From VFMC01 sp963791635 (GTDB lineage Bacteria; Actinomycetota; Acidimicrobiia; Acidimicrobiales; Ilumatobacteraceae), in the NCBI GenBank assembly GCA_963791635.1, contig CAWBTC010000005.1:1736001-1800000 (forward strand): a DNA stretch of 64,000 bases, in the 5' to 3' direction. This document shows, one piece after another, positions 63,654 through 64,000 of this stretch. The notes beneath the pieces were generated by a model. That model did not search any database and was not told the origin of the DNA. It saw only the letters and a list, made by a program, of their open reading frames with translations. Each line of letters begins with the position of its first letter. Position 1 is the first letter of the stretch. The position numbers and the translations under genes were made by a program.

Positions 63654-64000
63654 TCATGGGGCCGACGCGCGCCCCGACAGCGACATCGCCGCGTGCTCTG
63701 CGGCCACGATCCGCTCGCGGATTCTGGCGGCCAACACCCGCACGTTCGGCTCGAGCACCATCGAGTCATGGTCGCCGGGCATCTCGTACACGTCCACCCG
63801 GTCGCAGTGTGGGGTCCAGCCGTTGTCGGCGTAGATGAAGCGCTTGTCGCGGTTGATCATCCGGTCCGCACCGAACACGTGCGTCGGGTTCAACTTCGGT
63901 CGGAACAGGCTGATCGTGCCCGGATGGTGGCGCACCTGATAGCGAGCGATCGCCCGGTAGAACGCTGCCTCGATCTCGCTGGAGTGCAACTCGCCATCGG
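63654..64000 (-). CDS. C-terminal part of a thioesterase (probably NRPS/PKS-type), cut by the window edge
   Basis: The last about 115 residues of an alpha/beta-hydrolase thioesterase: YQVRHHPGTISLFRPKLNP, then WTPHCDRVDVYEMPGDHDSMVLEPNVRVLAARIRERI, in which the His of GDHDSM is the catalytic histidine of type I thioesterase domains. The gene runs off the window's right end, so the full length, any upstream synthase modules and the catalytic Ser are not seen. It is followed at once by the PPTase gene, which agrees with a thiotemplate biosynthesis cluster. Confidence 0.7.
   Translation of the reverse strand, partial: DGELHSSEIEAAFYRAIARYQVRHHPGTISLFRPKLNPTHVFGADRMINRDKRFIYADNGWTPHCDRVDVYEMPGDHDSMVLEPNVRVLAARIRERIVAAEHAAMSLSGRASAP

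Overview
This is a 64 kb, very GC-rich chromosomal window. It has no rRNA, tRNA, CRISPR array, transposase or phage module that I can see. The gene content suggests a free-living aerobic actinobacterium, most likely an Ilumatobacter-like member of the Acidimicrobiia. The clues are a secreted protein built from three 'VRVLDTRDGTG' domains, an F420-type luciferase-like monooxygenase, a giant BTAD - Ser/Thr kinase - nSTAND - propeller regulator, CoA-based degradation enzymes and frequent GTG starts. The taxonomy is inferred from family knowledge; no search was run.

Layout. 0-3 kb: a sulfur-detoxification operon (CstR-like repressor, metallo-beta-lactamase/rhodanese persulfide dioxygenase, single rhodanese, TauE/SafE exporter) behind two matching palindromic operators. 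3-11.3 kb: small enzymes, a secreted repeat protein, a membrane protein, a frameshifted aminoglycoside kinase and alcohol dehydrogenase, a P-loop kinase/luciferase-like monooxygenase fusion, a membrane cytochrome c and Hsp20. 11.5-24.9 kb: a well-preserved metabolic block (D-amino-acid deacylase-type amidohydrolase, thiolase, Nfu, flavoprotein, phosphofructokinase, metallo-beta-lactamase protein, DEAD-box helicase, SHOCT protein, HAD phosphatase, molybdopterin oxidoreductase). 24.9-30.6 kb: an overlapping desaturase/PhnD-like pair divergent from an XRE regulator, a lactate/malate-type dehydrogenase followed by a three-fold duplicated gene end, an acetyltransferase, and two sugar/nucleoside-type kinases. 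31.2-42 kb: a region dense in reading-frame breaks, holding an FAD oxidoreductase, a methyltransferase, the giant regulator (about 5.4 kb, nine frame changes), an SGNH hydrolase and a solute-binding lipoprotein (six frame changes). 42.5-48.5 kb: a MazEF-type toxin-antitoxin pair, a VOC-cupin protein, hydantoinase A, a LysM-NlpC/P60 hydrolase and a TetR regulator. 48.6-62.9 kb: an enoyl-CoA hydratase with a 1036-residue kinase/M23/aminotransferase fusion, an MMPL exporter, a three-gene pyruvate:ferredoxin oxidoreductase operon, a methyltransferase, an acyl-CoA dehydrogenase and SurE. 62.9-64 kb: a phosphopantetheinyl transferase and the end of a thioesterase gene, which look like the edge of a thiotemplate biosynthesis cluster.

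Three patterns cut across genes. (1) A shared promoter/operator design, ATACC(C/A)-N4-GGGTAT over the -10 box, links the sulfur operon to the MMPL exporter 54 kb away. (2) Short tandem repeats, mostly 9 bp or another multiple of 3, occur repeatedly, and several sit exactly at stop codons. (3) There are about 22 single-base frame breaks, nearly all between 31 and 42 kb, so either the assembly is poor there or the region is decaying.
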